Assembly (NCBI RefSeq): GCF_023101205.1 | Contig: NZ_CP078078.1 | Span: 3,419,411 to 3,483,410 of the forward strand | From: Microbacterium aurugineum | GTDB lineage: Bacteria; Actinomycetota; Actinomycetes; Actinomycetales; Microbacteriaceae | Length of the DNA: 64,000 bases | Direction: 5' to 3' | Part shown: positions 9,047 to 16,977 of the stretch, one piece after another | How positions within the stretch are numbered: the first letter of the stretch is position 1 | Layout of the letters: every line of letters begins with the position of its first letter | Made by a program: the position numbers and the translations under genes | The notes under the pieces: model-generated | Database searches by the model: none | Seen by the model: only the letters and a program-made list of their open reading frames with translations | What the model was told of the DNA's origin: nothing

Positions 9047-10108
9047 TCAGCGCGGGGCGGGGCCCGTCGTGGTGCCGGCGTGGAAACGGCAGGTGAGATG
9101 CTGCGTGATGCCGGGTTCGCCCCGGAGCATGCGTGCGATCTGCTCCCCCGCTGCCCGCCCCTTCTCGACAGCCGGCTGCACGCTGGTCGTGAGGCTGAGG
9201 TCTCCGAGACCGTCGAGCGCGATGCCATCGAATCCGGCGACGGAGAGGTCCTCCGGCACGCGGAGTCCCGCCTCCTCCGCGGCGCGGATCACCCCCACCG
9301 CGAGCAGATCGCTCTGCGCGAGCACGGCTGTCGGCCGGGTGGCGGGATCGGCGAGGAGCATCCTTCCCACCAGCACCCCTTCGTCGATGAGGCTTCCGGC
9401 GGCGGATATCGCGAGGGCGTCGGGGAAGATCTCTCGCGTCCCGGCGAGCCGATGGATCGTGACATCGACGGTGGCGTTCGCGAGCCGCTCGGGAGTGATC
9501 GCCGTCCGTTCGCGTTCGGTGTCGAGGGGAAGCGTGACCAGGGCGACGTCGCGGTGGCCGAGGTCCCGCACATGGCGCGCGATGTCGGCGGAGGCTGCCG
9601 CGTTGTCCAGAGTGATGCGCGGGATCGACTCCCCCGCGTCTCCCTCGATCACGACGACGGGGAGGCCGCGTCCGACGACGATCTCGAGTGAGGATCTCGT
9701 GCGCGCCGAACAGCCGATCAGCACGACCGCATCCACCGGCGCATCGGCGATACCCGCACCCTCTTCCCCCGGCTCGTCGCGCATCAGCAGGATCCCCGCA
9801 CTGAGTTCGGCCAGCCCGTCGGTGAGTCCGTCCATCAAGGCGGTCGTGACCGGGTCGAGGAAGGCCGCGCGGAGATGACCTTCGAGCACGACCGCGACGA
9901 TGCCGCTGCGTCCTCGCCGCAGGGATGCCGCTCGCGGGTCGGGGCCGGCGTATCCGAGGTCGGCCGCGGCGGCGAGGACCCGCTCCCGAGTCGCGGGGGC
10001 CACCTTCGCCTTGCCGCTGAAGACGACCGAGGCGGTGGAGGTCGCCACACCCGCCTCGCGCGCGACGTCAGCGATCGTGGGCCGACGTGGCGTCTCCTGA
10101 CTGCTCAT
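9047..10108 (-). CDS. LacI family transcriptional regulator
   Basis: 353 aa. Residues 10-60 form the LacI helix-turn-helix and hinge (TIADVAREAGVATSTASVVF, then RVLAAAADLGYAGPDPRAAS). The rest is a periplasmic-binding-protein-like effector domain with VLAQSDLLAVGVIRAAEEAG and DLSVAGFDGIAL. It diverges from an MFS transporter gene that it probably controls. A perfect 14-bp palindrome lies in the shared promoter region. A -10 TATCCT ends exactly 6 nt before ATG 10108, so the mRNA is probably leaderless. The effector is not predictable. Confidence 0.95.
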   Translation of the reverse strand: MSSQETPRRPTIADVAREAGVATSTASVVFSGKAKVAPATRERVLAAAADLGYAGPDPRAASLRRGRSGIVAVVLEGHLRAAFLDPVTTALMDGLTDGLAELSAGILLMRDEPGEEGAGIADAPVDAVVLIGCSARTRSSLEIVVGRGLPVVVIEGDAGESIPRITLDNAAASADIARHVRDLGHRDVALVTLPLDTERERTAITPERLANATVDVTIHRLAGTREIFPDALAISAAGSLIDEGVLVGRMLLADPATRPTAVLAQSDLLAVGVIRAAEEAGLRVPEDLSVAGFDGIALDGLGDLSLTTSVQPAVEKGRAAGEQIARMLRGEPGITQHLTCRFHAGTTTGPAPR

Positions 10109-10114
10109 ACTTCG

Positions 10115-10120
10115 AGGATA
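10115..10120 (-). promoter_or_regulatory. -10 hexamer of lacI-type gene (leaderless)
   Basis: TATCCT on the reverse strand, 6 nt before the ATG; no Shine-Dalgarno. The adjacent palindrome at 10142-10155 would cover its -35. Confidence 0.6.
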
Positions 10121-10141
10121 GCTCCCTTCGTTTCCGAATTG

Positions 10142-10155
10142 TCGAATCGATTCGA
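10142..10155. promoter_or_regulatory. Probable LacI-family operator
   Basis: TCGAATCGATTCGA is a perfect 14-bp palindrome with a central CG, the format of LacI/PurR-family operators. It abuts the MFS -10 hexamer (10156-10161) and would overlap the lacI -35 region. One bound dimer could therefore repress both divergent genes. Confidence 0.75.
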
Positions 10156-10161
10156 TAGGCT
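10156..10161 (+). promoter_or_regulatory. -10 hexamer of MFS gene (leaderless)
   Basis: TAGGCT followed by 7 nt and ATG 10169; no ribosome binding site. The operator palindrome ends one base before it. Confidence 0.65.
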
Positions 10162-10168
10162 GTGCGGC

Positions 10169-11407
10169 ATGGATTCAGCCCTCACCCGATCGCAGTTCGT
10201 CCGCTGGCGTGCGGCGATCTTCGCCATCTTCCTGGCGAGCGGCCTCTCGATCGCGACCTGGGCGTCGCGCGTGCCCGGGATCAAGCAGGCACTTGATCTC
10301 GACAACGCGCAGGTCGGCCTGATCCTGCTCGGCATGGGCATCGCGTCGATCGTCGGCATCTCGACCGGCCCTGCTGTGATGGCACGCACCGGAGCGCGAC
10401 GGGGGATGCTCCTGACGATGCTGACGTTCGCCACCGGCATCGTGCTCGTCGGGTTGGGCGCGAACGTATTCGGCTCCGTCACGGTGGTCCTGATCGGCAT
10501 GGCGCTGTTCGGCTTCGGCAACGGCTCGGTCGACGTGATGATGAACGTCGAGGCGACGGCGATCGAGCAGCAGATGAAGCGCACGATCCTTCCCGTGTTC
10601 CACGCCTTCTTCAGTTTCGGCACGGTCATCGGCGCGGCGATCGGCGCGCTGGCGGCCCAGCTCAGGATCGACGTCGCCACGCACGCCACCGTCATCGGCG
10701 TACTGATCGCCGTGATCGCGGTGGTCTGCTTCTTCCAGGTGCCGTCACGAGAGGCAGCTCTCGACCCGACGGATCACGAGAAGCCGCCGTTCCGCGCACG
10801 CATGCACACCGCGTTGGAGGCATGGCGCGAGCCTCGGACTTACCTGCTCGGCATGGTGATGCTCGGGATGTCGTTCGCCGAGGGAGGCGCGAACGACTGG
10901 ATCGCGCTGGGCACCGAACAGGGGCACGGCTTCGCGGAGGGCACGGGGGCGGTATCCCTCGCGGTGTTCTCGATCGGGATGACGACGGTGCGACTGTTCG
11001 GCGGGCCGCTGGTCGACCGCTTCGGTCGCGTCCTGGTGCTGCGCATCCTCGCCGTCGCCGCGGCGTCCGGCATCCTGCTGTTCATCCTCGCGCCGACCTT
11101 CCCTCTCGTGCTCGTCGGTGCGGCGCTGTGGGGGGTCGGTGCATCGCTCGGCTTCCCCCTGGGCATGTCCGCGGCCGCAGACGATCCGGCCAAGGCCGCG
11201 GCGCGGGTGAGCGCCGCCGCCACGATCGGCTACGTCGCCTTCCTCGGCGGCCCGCCCGTCCTCGGGGTCATCAGCGAGCACATCGGTCTGCTCAACACGC
11301 TGTTCATCCTGGTCGGGCTGGTCGTGCTGTCGGGGCTGTTCTCCGGAGCCGCCCGTCCACTCCGCGAAGACGAGAAGACACCGGTGGCGCGCACGGAGCA
11401 GGGCTGA
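10169..11407 (+). CDS. MFS transporter
   Basis: 412 aa with 12 predicted helices. The signature GPAVMARTGARRG (after TM2) and GPLVDRFGRVLVLR (after TM8) are the two MFS loop motifs. The sequence (SRVPGIKQALDLDNAQVGLILLG; FGFGNGSVDVMMNVEA) resembles the YbjJ/FucP-like inner membrane transporters. Substrate unknown. Divergent from a LacI regulator, with an operator in the promoter, so probably inducible. Its stop is 3 bases from the stop of the convergent response regulator. Confidence 0.93.
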   Translation: MDSALTRSQFVRWRAAIFAIFLASGLSIATWASRVPGIKQALDLDNAQVGLILLGMGIASIVGISTGPAVMARTGARRGMLLTMLTFATGIVLVGLGANVFGSVTVVLIGMALFGFGNGSVDVMMNVEATAIEQQMKRTILPVFHAFFSFGTVIGAAIGALAAQLRIDVATHATVIGVLIAVIAVVCFFQVPSREAALDPTDHEKPPFRARMHTALEAWREPRTYLLGMVMLGMSFAEGGANDWIALGTEQGHGFAEGTGAVSLAVFSIGMTTVRLFGGPLVDRFGRVLVLRILAVAAASGILLFILAPTFPLVLVGAALWGVGASLGFPLGMSAAADDPAKAAARVSAAATIGYVAFLGGPPVLGVISEHIGLLNTLFILVGLVVLSGLFSGAARPLREDEKTPVARTEQG

Positions 11408-11410
11408 GGC

Positions 11411-12067
11411 TCAGCCCTCGCGCCCACGCACCAGAGCGGCCGCGTGGGAACGGCTGCGCGCGCCGAGTTTCGTGAGCACGTTGGACACATGCGTCTTGAC
11501 GGTGGGCACCGAGATGCGCAGTCGCGCCGCGAGCTGAGCGTTCGACCACCCCTGGAGGATGCCGTCGAGCACCTCTTGCTCGCGCACGGTGAGGTCGTCC
11601 TGCGCCCGCCTGCCCGGCGCCTGCGTTCCCGGTGCCGGATGATCGGTGCTCCGGACGACCGCGGCGAGCGCTCGTCTGGTCACCCGCGGATCCAGCGCCC
11701 CCTCCCCCGCAGCCACCGAGCGCACTGCCTGGACGAGGGTCGGCGCATCGACCGTCTTGAGGAGGAAGCCCACGGCGCCGGCACGGATCGCCCCGAACAC
11801 GAGCTCGTCCTCATCGAAGCTCGTCAGCACCAGGACGTCCCCGAAACCGCGCTCGACGATCTCCCTGGTCGCGGAGATCCCGTCGCGACCCGGCATCCGC
11901 AGATCCATGAGCACCACGTCGGGTCGCAGTGCAGCCGCGTTCCGGACGGCCACGTCACCGTCCGCCGCTTCCCCGACCACGGTGATGCCTTGCGCCTCGA
12001 GCATGATGCGCAGACCGGCTCTGATCGCCCCGTGGTCGTCGGCCAGCAGCACCGTGGGGGCCGTCAC
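11411..12067 (-). CDS. NarL/LuxR-type response regulator
   Basis: 218 aa. Receiver domain residues 1-120 has DD near the N-terminus (LLADDHGAIRAG), the phospho-acceptor Asp in VVLMDLRMPGRDG and Lys in FLLKTVDAP. A GerE/LuxR helix-turn-helix follows (LTVREQEVLDGILQGWSNAQ and VKTHVSNVLTKLG). The GTG at 12067 overlaps the kinase stop (GTGA), giving coupled translation; the longer frame beginning further upstream only re-reads kinase sequence. Confidence 0.95.
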   Translation of the reverse strand: MTAPTVLLADDHGAIRAGLRIMLEAQGITVVGEAADGDVAVRNAAALRPDVVLMDLRMPGRDGISATREIVERGFGDVLVLTSFDEDELVFGAIRAGAVGFLLKTVDAPTLVQAVRSVAAGEGALDPRVTRRALAAVVRSTDHPAPGTQAPGRRAQDDLTVREQEVLDGILQGWSNAQLAARLRISVPTVKTHVSNVLTKLGARSRSHAAALVRGREG

Positions 12068-13260
12068 GCTCGCACCTCGACCGGGATGCGGCCTTCGACG
12101 GACCATCCGTCCGCGACCCGGCCGGCCGAGAATTCACCGCCCAGTGCACCGACACGTTCCCGCAGCAGTTGCAGTCCCCATCCCTCGTCGCCGTGCGCGG
12201 CTGCCGCACTGGCGACCCCTCCTCGCGAGTGCACCCCGACGCGGACCCCGGCTCCGTCCCCCTCGATCGTGATGTCGACCTCGGCACCACTCGCGTGCCG
12301 GATGCAGTTCGTGAGGGCTTCGCGCACGATGCGGACAACGGCCTGCTCGGGGCCGGCACCGAGGTCGGGAAGCTCGCCGGCGGTGAAGCGGATGCGGAGA
12401 CCCGTCCGCTCCGCCTCCTGCACGATGCCCGCCAGGTCGGACCAGCGCGGTGTCGGGGTGAGACTCCCGTTTCCGCGACGCAGGACCGAGATCATGGACC
12501 GCAGGGCGCCGTGGGCGTCGAGACCTGCATCGCGGACAGCCCGCAGCGCATCCCGGTCCGTCGTGCGGTCGGGCTCCATCGACAGCGCGGCCTCGGCACG
12601 GATCGCCATCGCCATGACGTGGCCGGCCACCACGTCGTGCAGCTCCCGTGCCATGGTCTCCCGTTCGCGCTGCACGGCCTCGACGCGGTCCCTCTCCGCG
12701 ACGGCGGCGGCTTCTTCCGCGCGCTGGCGGTGCAGCTCCGCGAGCTCATGGGCTTGGGACACGGCGACGGCCCACCAGTAGTCCGTGCCGAAGATCGCGC
12801 CGAACTGCACGCCGATGAGGAAGGCGACGGGGAATCGCACGTCGGTGAAGAGCCAGGCAGCCAGGAAGAGGAGGATCGTCGACGCCCCCAGCAGCCCGAG
12901 CAGTACGCGGCGCCCGTGCGGTCCGGCGAGGAACGCCGCCGTCCACAGCACGTCCAGCAGCACGACGAGGGTGCCGAGGCCGCCGACGGTGAGCAGATCG
13001 ATGACGAAGAGCAGCGTCACCAGGACGAGCACCGTCGTCGGCATCCGCCTCTTGGCCAGCGCGAGCGCGCATGCCGGCAGCGCGAGCACCAAAGACCACC
13101 AGGGTGAGAACGGCTCGGGGAGAATCGAGAACGGCCCCCAGATACCGCGGAAGCCGAGCGCGGCCATCACGATCGCGAGAAGGGCCATGCCAACAGGATC
13201 GGTCCACCAGCGGTGACGGCGATACCAGGCGCCGAATCCGCCGTCGACCTGCTCATGCAT
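12064..13260 (-). CDS. Histidine kinase of the HisKA_3 (DesK/NarX-like) type
   Basis: 398 aa. Four to five hydrophobic segments occupy residues 20-160. A coiled stretch (ELHRQRAEEAAAVAERDRVE) leads into the H-box MARELHDVVAGHVMAMAIRA with phospho-His. A HATPase domain ends the protein (IVREALTNCIRHASGAEV; GWGLQLLRERVGALGG). ATG 13260 was chosen over a TTG four codons upstream; GAGGGC precedes it. Cognate to the overlapping response regulator. The signal is unknown. Confidence 0.93.
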   Translation of the reverse strand: MHEQVDGGFGAWYRRHRWWTDPVGMALLAIVMAALGFRGIWGPFSILPEPFSPWWSLVLALPACALALAKRRMPTTVLVLVTLLFVIDLLTVGGLGTLVVLLDVLWTAAFLAGPHGRRVLLGLLGASTILLFLAAWLFTDVRFPVAFLIGVQFGAIFGTDYWWAVAVSQAHELAELHRQRAEEAAAVAERDRVEAVQRERETMARELHDVVAGHVMAMAIRAEAALSMEPDRTTDRDALRAVRDAGLDAHGALRSMISVLRRGNGSLTPTPRWSDLAGIVQEAERTGLRIRFTAGELPDLGAGPEQAVVRIVREALTNCIRHASGAEVDITIEGDGAGVRVGVHSRGGVASAAAAHGDEGWGLQLLRERVGALGGEFSAGRVADGWSVEGRIPVEVRA

Positions 13261-13375
13261 GCCCTCATGCAATCACGGTGCGCGTGCCGGCGCATCCGAC
13301 GAAGGGATGAGGAGGGCGGCGAGAACGGTACTTTCGCCCGATCCGTCACGGCTGCACATCGGCGAGCGTGAAGCC

Positions 13376-14200
13376 ATGGAACTCTTCGGCGGGCTGCCGC
13401 TCCCCCTTTCTCTCGCGCTCCTGGCGCTGATCGACGGACTGAGTGTCGGCACTCTCCTCATCCCGGTCTTCCTCCTCCTGCATCCGGGACGGATCCGTGC
13501 CGGTCGCATCCTCCTCTACCTCGCCACGATCGCCACGTTCTATCTGCTCGTCGGTCTCCTGTTCCTCTGGGGATTGGTGAACCTCGTCGACGTGGCTTCC
13601 GCCTTCCTCGCGTCTCCGGCCGGGCTCATCATCCGTCTCCTCGTGGGAGGCGGGCTCCTGATCACGGCATTCGTGATGCCGACGGGCGACAAGACGGCGA
13701 AGAGCGGGTCCACCGAGACGATCGCTCGGCCGAGCACGCCCGCCGCACAGGAGGAGACCGGCGGCCGGTCGCCGATGACACCCGACCCACCCACCGCGAC
13801 GACGACGGCCGGCACCCGCCCCGGACGCATCACGCGGTGGCGGGAGCGTCTGCTCGATCCGCGCACCCGGGGGACCGCGGTGATGGCGGTGGCGATCGCC
13901 GCGGGTGTCGTGGAGATCGCCACGATGCTCCCCTACATCGTCGCGATGACGATGCTCGCGGATGCCGGGATCGACACCCCGCTGCGTGTGATGTCGCTCG
14001 TCGGATACTGCGCGCTGATGATCCTGCCCGCGATCATCCTGCTCCTCCTCCGCCTCGTCGCCGCGCCTCTGGTGCAACGACCGCTCGAGCGCTTCGCCGC
14101 GTGGATGCAGCGCACCGGCGCCGAGAACACCGCCTGGATCATCGGCATCATCGGATTCCTGATCGCGCGTTCCGCCGCCAGCGAGCTCGGGCTCTTCTAG
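13376..14200 (+). CDS. GAP-family (Sap-like) membrane protein
   Basis: 274 aa. Three helices, then a hydrophilic linker (residues 100-155, Thr/Pro/Ala rich), then three more helices. The start LPLSLALLALIDGLSVGTLLIPV is characteristic of the GAP/Sap family (sulfolipid-addressing protein-like, LysE-type fold), thought to export lipids or small molecules in mycobacteria. Function here is inferred only from family. Stands alone; divergent from the histidine kinase. Confidence 0.82.
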   Translation: MELFGGLPLPLSLALLALIDGLSVGTLLIPVFLLLHPGRIRAGRILLYLATIATFYLLVGLLFLWGLVNLVDVASAFLASPAGLIIRLLVGGGLLITAFVMPTGDKTAKSGSTETIARPSTPAAQEETGGRSPMTPDPPTATTTAGTRPGRITRWRERLLDPRTRGTAVMAVAIAAGVVEIATMLPYIVAMTMLADAGIDTPLRVMSLVGYCALMILPAIILLLLRLVAAPLVQRPLERFAAWMQRTGAENTAWIIGIIGFLIARSAASELGLF

Positions 14201-14260
14201 CCATCGGCTCGTTCCCGGCCGCCGCCGTAGACGGTGCGTCGAGGCACCTTCCCGACGAAG

Positions 14261-14266
14261 TAGGCT
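14261..14266 (+). promoter_or_regulatory. -10 hexamer of nucS (leaderless)
   Basis: TAGGCT with 6 nt to GTG 14273 and no Shine-Dalgarno. Confidence 0.6.
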
Positions 14267-14272
14267 CGACGG

Positions 14273-14968
14273 GTGCGTCTCGTCATCGCCCGCTGCTCGG
14301 TCGACTACACCGGTCGGCTCAATGCCCATCTCCCGCTCGCCACGCGTCTGCTCGTGCACAAGGGAGACGGGAGTCTGCTCGTGCACTCCGACGGTGGAAG
14401 CTACAAGCCGCTGAACTGGATGAGCCCGCCGTGCTCGCTGTCGAGCGAGGTTCCCGGCGAGGAAGAAGCGAGCGCCGGCGTCGTCGAGGTGTGGCGCGTG
14501 ACGCACAAGAAGACCGGTGACGCACTGCGCGTGCAGATCTACGAGATCATCCACGACACGTCCCACGAGCTGGGCGTCGACCCCGGACTGCAGAAGGACG
14601 GCGTCGAGGCCGACCTGCAGCGGCTCCTCGCCGAACAGGTCGAACGCATCTCGGAGGGCGCGACGCTGGTGCGCCGCGAGTACCCCACAGCGATCGGACC
14701 GGTCGACCTTCTGGTGCGGGATGCCGACGGGGCTGCGATCGCCGTCGAGATCAAGCGACGCGGCGACATCGACGGCGTGGAGCAGCTGACCCGTTACCTC
14801 GAGCTGCTGGGCCGCGACCCCCACCTCTCCCCCGTCCAGGGTGTCTTCGCCGCGCAGGAGATCAAACCCCAAGCCCGTGTTCTCGCCGAAGACCGGGGCA
14901 TCCGCTGCCTGGTGCTCGACTACGACGACATGAAGGGCATCGAGTCGGGCATCCCCCGCCTGTTCTGA
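14273..14968 (+). CDS. nucS: Mismatch-specific endonuclease NucS/EndoMS
   Basis: 231 aa, normal length. N-terminal DNA-binding domain ([20 protein letters not shown]), then a RecB-like nuclease core with [14 protein letters not shown], the E in [17 protein letters not shown] and the E-x-K motif [20 protein letters not shown]. NucS performs the non-canonical mismatch repair of Actinobacteria, which lack MutS/MutL. It normally binds the beta clamp through a short C-terminal peptide; here the C-terminus is [10 protein letters not shown], whose final PRLF is clamp-motif-like. Start GTG 14273 is supported by the leaderless promoter. Confidence 0.96.
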   Translation: MRLVIARCSVDYTGRLNAHLPLATRLLVHKGDGSLLVHSDGGSYKPLNWMSPPCSLSSEVPGEEEASAGVVEVWRVTHKKTGDALRVQIYEIIHDTSHELGVDPGLQKDGVEADLQRLLAEQVERISEGATLVRREYPTAIGPVDLLVRDADGAAIAVEIKRRGDIDGVEQLTRYLELLGRDPHLSPVQGVFAAQEIKPQARVLAEDRGIRCLVLDYDDMKGIESGIPRLF

Positions 14969-14979
14969 GTCGTTCCCTT

Positions 14980-15228
14980 TCAGCGCGCGGCGATGAGCCG
15001 CGGCGTCGGTCCTTCCAGCCGCGCGATGGCGATCTTCACCTCGAAGACCTCCTGCTCGATGCGTGTGAACCGCGCGTCGAACTTCGCCTCTTGCGCGTCG
15101 AACCTCGCGTCCACTGCCGCGAACCGCGCGTCCATGCGACTGATCATCCAGCCGAATCCGCTGACGGTGGCCACCAAAGTCGTCGCCCCGGTCGCCAAGA
15201 TCGTGATGATTTCCATCGACACGTACAT
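14980..15228 (-). CDS. Small membrane-anchored coiled-coil protein
   Basis: 82 aa. One transmembrane segment near the N-terminus (ITILATGATTLVATVSGFGW), then a heptad-like charged helix with three D-A-R/K-F repeats (DARFAAVDARFDAQEAKFDA). Start ATG 15228 has a G-rich ribosome binding site (GGGGGGGC). Similar short proteins occur in actinobacterial genomes and phages; function unknown. It faces nucS tail to tail with an 11-base gap. Confidence 0.7.
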   Translation of the reverse strand: MYVSMEIITILATGATTLVATVSGFGWMISRMDARFAAVDARFDAQEAKFDARFTRIEQEVFEVKIAIARLEGPTPRLIAAR

Positions 15229-15297
15229 GCCCCCCCATTCTCACCCGTGAAACCGCCGTTGTCACGACCTTATATGGAGACATTTCGTGTTCACATG

Positions 15298-15328
15298 AGG
15301 TGTGCATAAGGTCCTTAGGTGCACACCT
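15298..15328. promoter_or_regulatory. Imperfect hairpin/operator-like inverted repeat
   Basis: AGGTGTGCATAAGG is mirrored by CCTTAGGTGCACACCT (14 paired bases with a 2-nt bulge). It lies in the AT-richer 146-bp region between the divergent coiled-coil gene and the HAD phosphatase gene, ending 35 bp before the phosphatase -10. Position suggests an operator rather than a terminator. Confidence 0.5.
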
Positions 15329-15362
15329 GTGCAGGAAGCACGGTCATCCTCTCGCGGCACCC

Positions 15363-15368
15363 TAGGCT
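15363..15368 (+). promoter_or_regulatory. -10 hexamer of HAD gene (leaderless)
   Basis: TAGGCT, then 6 nt, then ATG 15375. Confidence 0.6.
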
Positions 15369-15374
15369 GGGAAC

Positions 15375-16043
15375 ATGTCCCACTCCCCCTACTCCTGCGT
15401 ACTGTGGGACGTCGACGGCACCATCGTCGATGCCTCCGTCGGCATCCTCCGTCGGCTGAACACCGCGCTCACGCACTTCGGCCACCCCGCGCCGACACGC
15501 GAGGAGCTGGTGCACTGGATCGGGCCTCCGATGTTCCAGTCGTTCCAGGACCAGGCCGGGATGACCCCGGAGCAGTCCGCCGAAGCAGTCGCCTTCTACC
15601 GCACACTCGGCAAGGCAGACGGGTACACGACCGACGTCGCGACCTACCCGGGAGTGACCGAGCTCATCAACGAGCTCCATGCCGCGGGTGTCCCCCAGGC
15701 GACGGCGAGCTCCAAACCCGAGAACCAGGTGGACGCACTCGTCGACCATTTCGGCCTCCGCCCGGCATTCCTCACCACCGTCGGCGCGACGCCGGATGAG
15801 GCGACCCTCGCATCGAAGACCGACATCGTCGCCGAGGCCCTGCGTCGCCTGCGCGACCTGGGCGCGGACACCTCGAATCCGGTGCTCGTCGGCGACCGGC
15901 ACCACGACGTCGAGGGAGGCGCTGCCAACGGCGTGCCGGTGATCTTCGTCGAGTGGGGCTTCAGCGACCCCCATGAAGGAGACGACGCCGCATTCCGCGT
16001 CGGCTCCGTCCCCGAACTGCGCACGCTGCTGATCGGCAGCTGA
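15375..16043 (+). CDS. HAD-superfamily phosphatase (phosphoglycolate phosphatase-like)
   Basis: 222 aa. Motif I is VLWDVDGTIVDASVG with the nucleophile Asp; motif II is ATASSKPENQ; motif III Lys is around SKTDIVAEAL; motif IV is VGDRHHDVEGG. The C1-type alpha-helical cap lies between motifs I and II. This is the Gph/PhnX-like subfamily; the substrate is not predictable. Independent transcription from a leaderless promoter, with a strong terminator after it. Confidence 0.93.
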   Translation: MSHSPYSCVLWDVDGTIVDASVGILRRLNTALTHFGHPAPTREELVHWIGPPMFQSFQDQAGMTPEQSAEAVAFYRTLGKADGYTTDVATYPGVTELINELHAAGVPQATASSKPENQVDALVDHFGLRPAFLTTVGATPDEATLASKTDIVAEALRRLRDLGADTSNPVLVGDRHHDVEGGAANGVPVIFVEWGFSDPHEGDDAAFRVGSVPELRTLLIGS

Positions 16044-16109
16044 CCGCGAGCCGGCGGTCAGCGGGCACGTCGCTCATCGTGCCCGTGCGACCTCATCGCC
16101 CGGCAGAAG

Positions 16110-16164
16110 CACAGAACTCCCGACGGAGTGCGCTCGTGACGCGCTCCGTTCGGGGAGTTCTGTG
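16110..16164. terminator. Bidirectional terminator hairpin
   Basis: Long inverted repeat: CACAGAACTCCC-GACGGAG paired with CTCCGTTCGGGGAGTTCTGTG around a short loop. It lies between the convergent HAD (+) and cold-shock (-) genes. Confidence 0.85.
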
Positions 16165-16175
16165 TCTCGCCCGTC

Positions 16176-16382
16176 TCAGACGGGGCGAATGTTCTCTGCC
16201 TGCAGGCCCTTGGGGCCCTGCGCCACATCGAACTCGACTCGCTGGTTCTCTTCGAGAGACCGGTAGCCGGATGACTGGATGGCGGAGTAGTGCGCGAAGA
16301 CGTCAGCGCCTCCGTCGTCGGGGGAGATGAAGCCGAAGCCCTTCTCCGAGTTGAACCACTTGACCGTGCCCTGGGTGCTCAT
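16176..16382 (-). CDS. cspA: Cold shock protein
   Basis: 68 aa, full-length CspA family. [20 protein letters not shown] begins the single cold-shock domain, with RNP1 KGFGFI and RNP2 DVFAHYSAI. It is an RNA chaperone binding single-stranded nucleic acid. Start ATG 16382 is the only one giving the canonical N-terminus. The long untranslated region upstream with several hairpins is typical of temperature-responsive csp leaders. Confidence 0.97.
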   Translation of the reverse strand: MSTQGTVKWFNSEKGFGFISPDDGGADVFAHYSAIQSSGYRSLEENQRVEFDVAQGPKGLQAENIRPV

Positions 16383-16571
16383 GTACTGCCTGTTCTGCTG
16401 GGTAAAAAGCCGACGCAGGGATGCCCCGACACCGCTAACGCTAGTGGAGGAGGCCCGGAGAGGAATAGCCGCGGCAAGAAGGTAATCCAAATGTTGCATG
16501 AGCGGCACACGGCCGTGATCCGGCAGGCGGGCGCGTGGGAGGGGGCATGGACGCCGCCCGGAAAATGGTGT

Positions 16572-16602
16572 GGCCCTCACCGCGGGGGGAGCGATGAGGG
16601 CC
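16572..16602. repeat. 8-bp inverted repeat in cspA upstream region
   Basis: GGCCCTCA (16572-16579) and TGAGGGCC (16595-16602) with a 15-nt GC-rich loop. About 190 nt upstream of the cspA start; candidate leader or promoter-proximal structure. Confidence 0.5.
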
Positions 16603-16641
16603 GAAGACGACCGGAGGGTGCGTCAGAAACAGCCTAGCTCC

Positions 16642-16684
16642 TTTTCGGAGGCCTTGTCCCCCTTTTGGGGGACAAATCCGAAAA
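16642..16684. terminator. Strong two-stage hairpin
   Basis: Outer arms TTTTCGGA/TCCGAAAA (16642-16649, 16677-16684) enclose a perfect inner hairpin TTGTCCCCC-TTTT-GGGGGACAA (16655-16676). The only asymmetry is GGCC on one side and A on the other. T-runs at both ends suit a bidirectional factor-independent terminator, yet no gene ends here, so a stable small RNA or leader element is possible. Confidence 0.6.
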
Positions 16685-16710
16685 TCGGTGAGGACGACGA
16701 TAGCGGCCCC

Positions 16711-16744
16711 CTCGAGTAGCCCATTGGGGACTGAACTACTCGAG
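16711..16744. repeat. 9-bp inverted repeat CTCGAGTAG
   Basis: CTCGAGTAG (16711-16719) and CTACTCGAG (16736-16744), spacer 16 nt, perfect. It may be a regulator site or continue the folded region described above. Confidence 0.5.
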
Positions 16745-16965
16745 AGGGCCCAATCGCATGCACGGATCGTCTTGGCCCTGGGGTGGCTCTTCCGTCTCCT
16801 GGGGAGAGACGGGGACGATCAATCCCCGTGTGCATGCACCTTCACCATAGGGGAGGAGGCCCGATCCCGCCACGGACGCCACCCCGGTGAGCTCGAACAC
16901 GGCCGGAGTGCGGATCCCGCGCGGATCCTGGGTTCCGGGCGGAGATGGAGCGAACAGCACGCGAG

Positions 16966-16971
16966 TAGCCT
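16966..16971 (+). promoter_or_regulatory. -10 hexamer of aroE-like gene (leaderless)
   Basis: TAGCCT, then 6 nt, then GTG 16978. Confidence 0.6.
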
Positions 16972-16977
16972 GAAGCG

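Larger units (their letters stand above)
16383..16965. other. 583-bp non-coding region with nested hairpins upstream of cspA
   Basis: No convincing gene is seen on either strand; the short open frames have no family resemblance and unusual composition. Three inverted repeats are present (described separately), plus the palindrome GTGCATGCAC near 16831. The part next to cspA probably contains its promoter and 5' leader; the right end is the aroE-like gene's promoter. Confidence 0.6.

Noticed and set aside
13346..15307. 653-codon reverse open frame across the GAP and nucS genes
   Set aside because: It is antisense to two clear forward genes with intact family motifs, and its own sequence is Arg/His/Asp-rich low-complexity.
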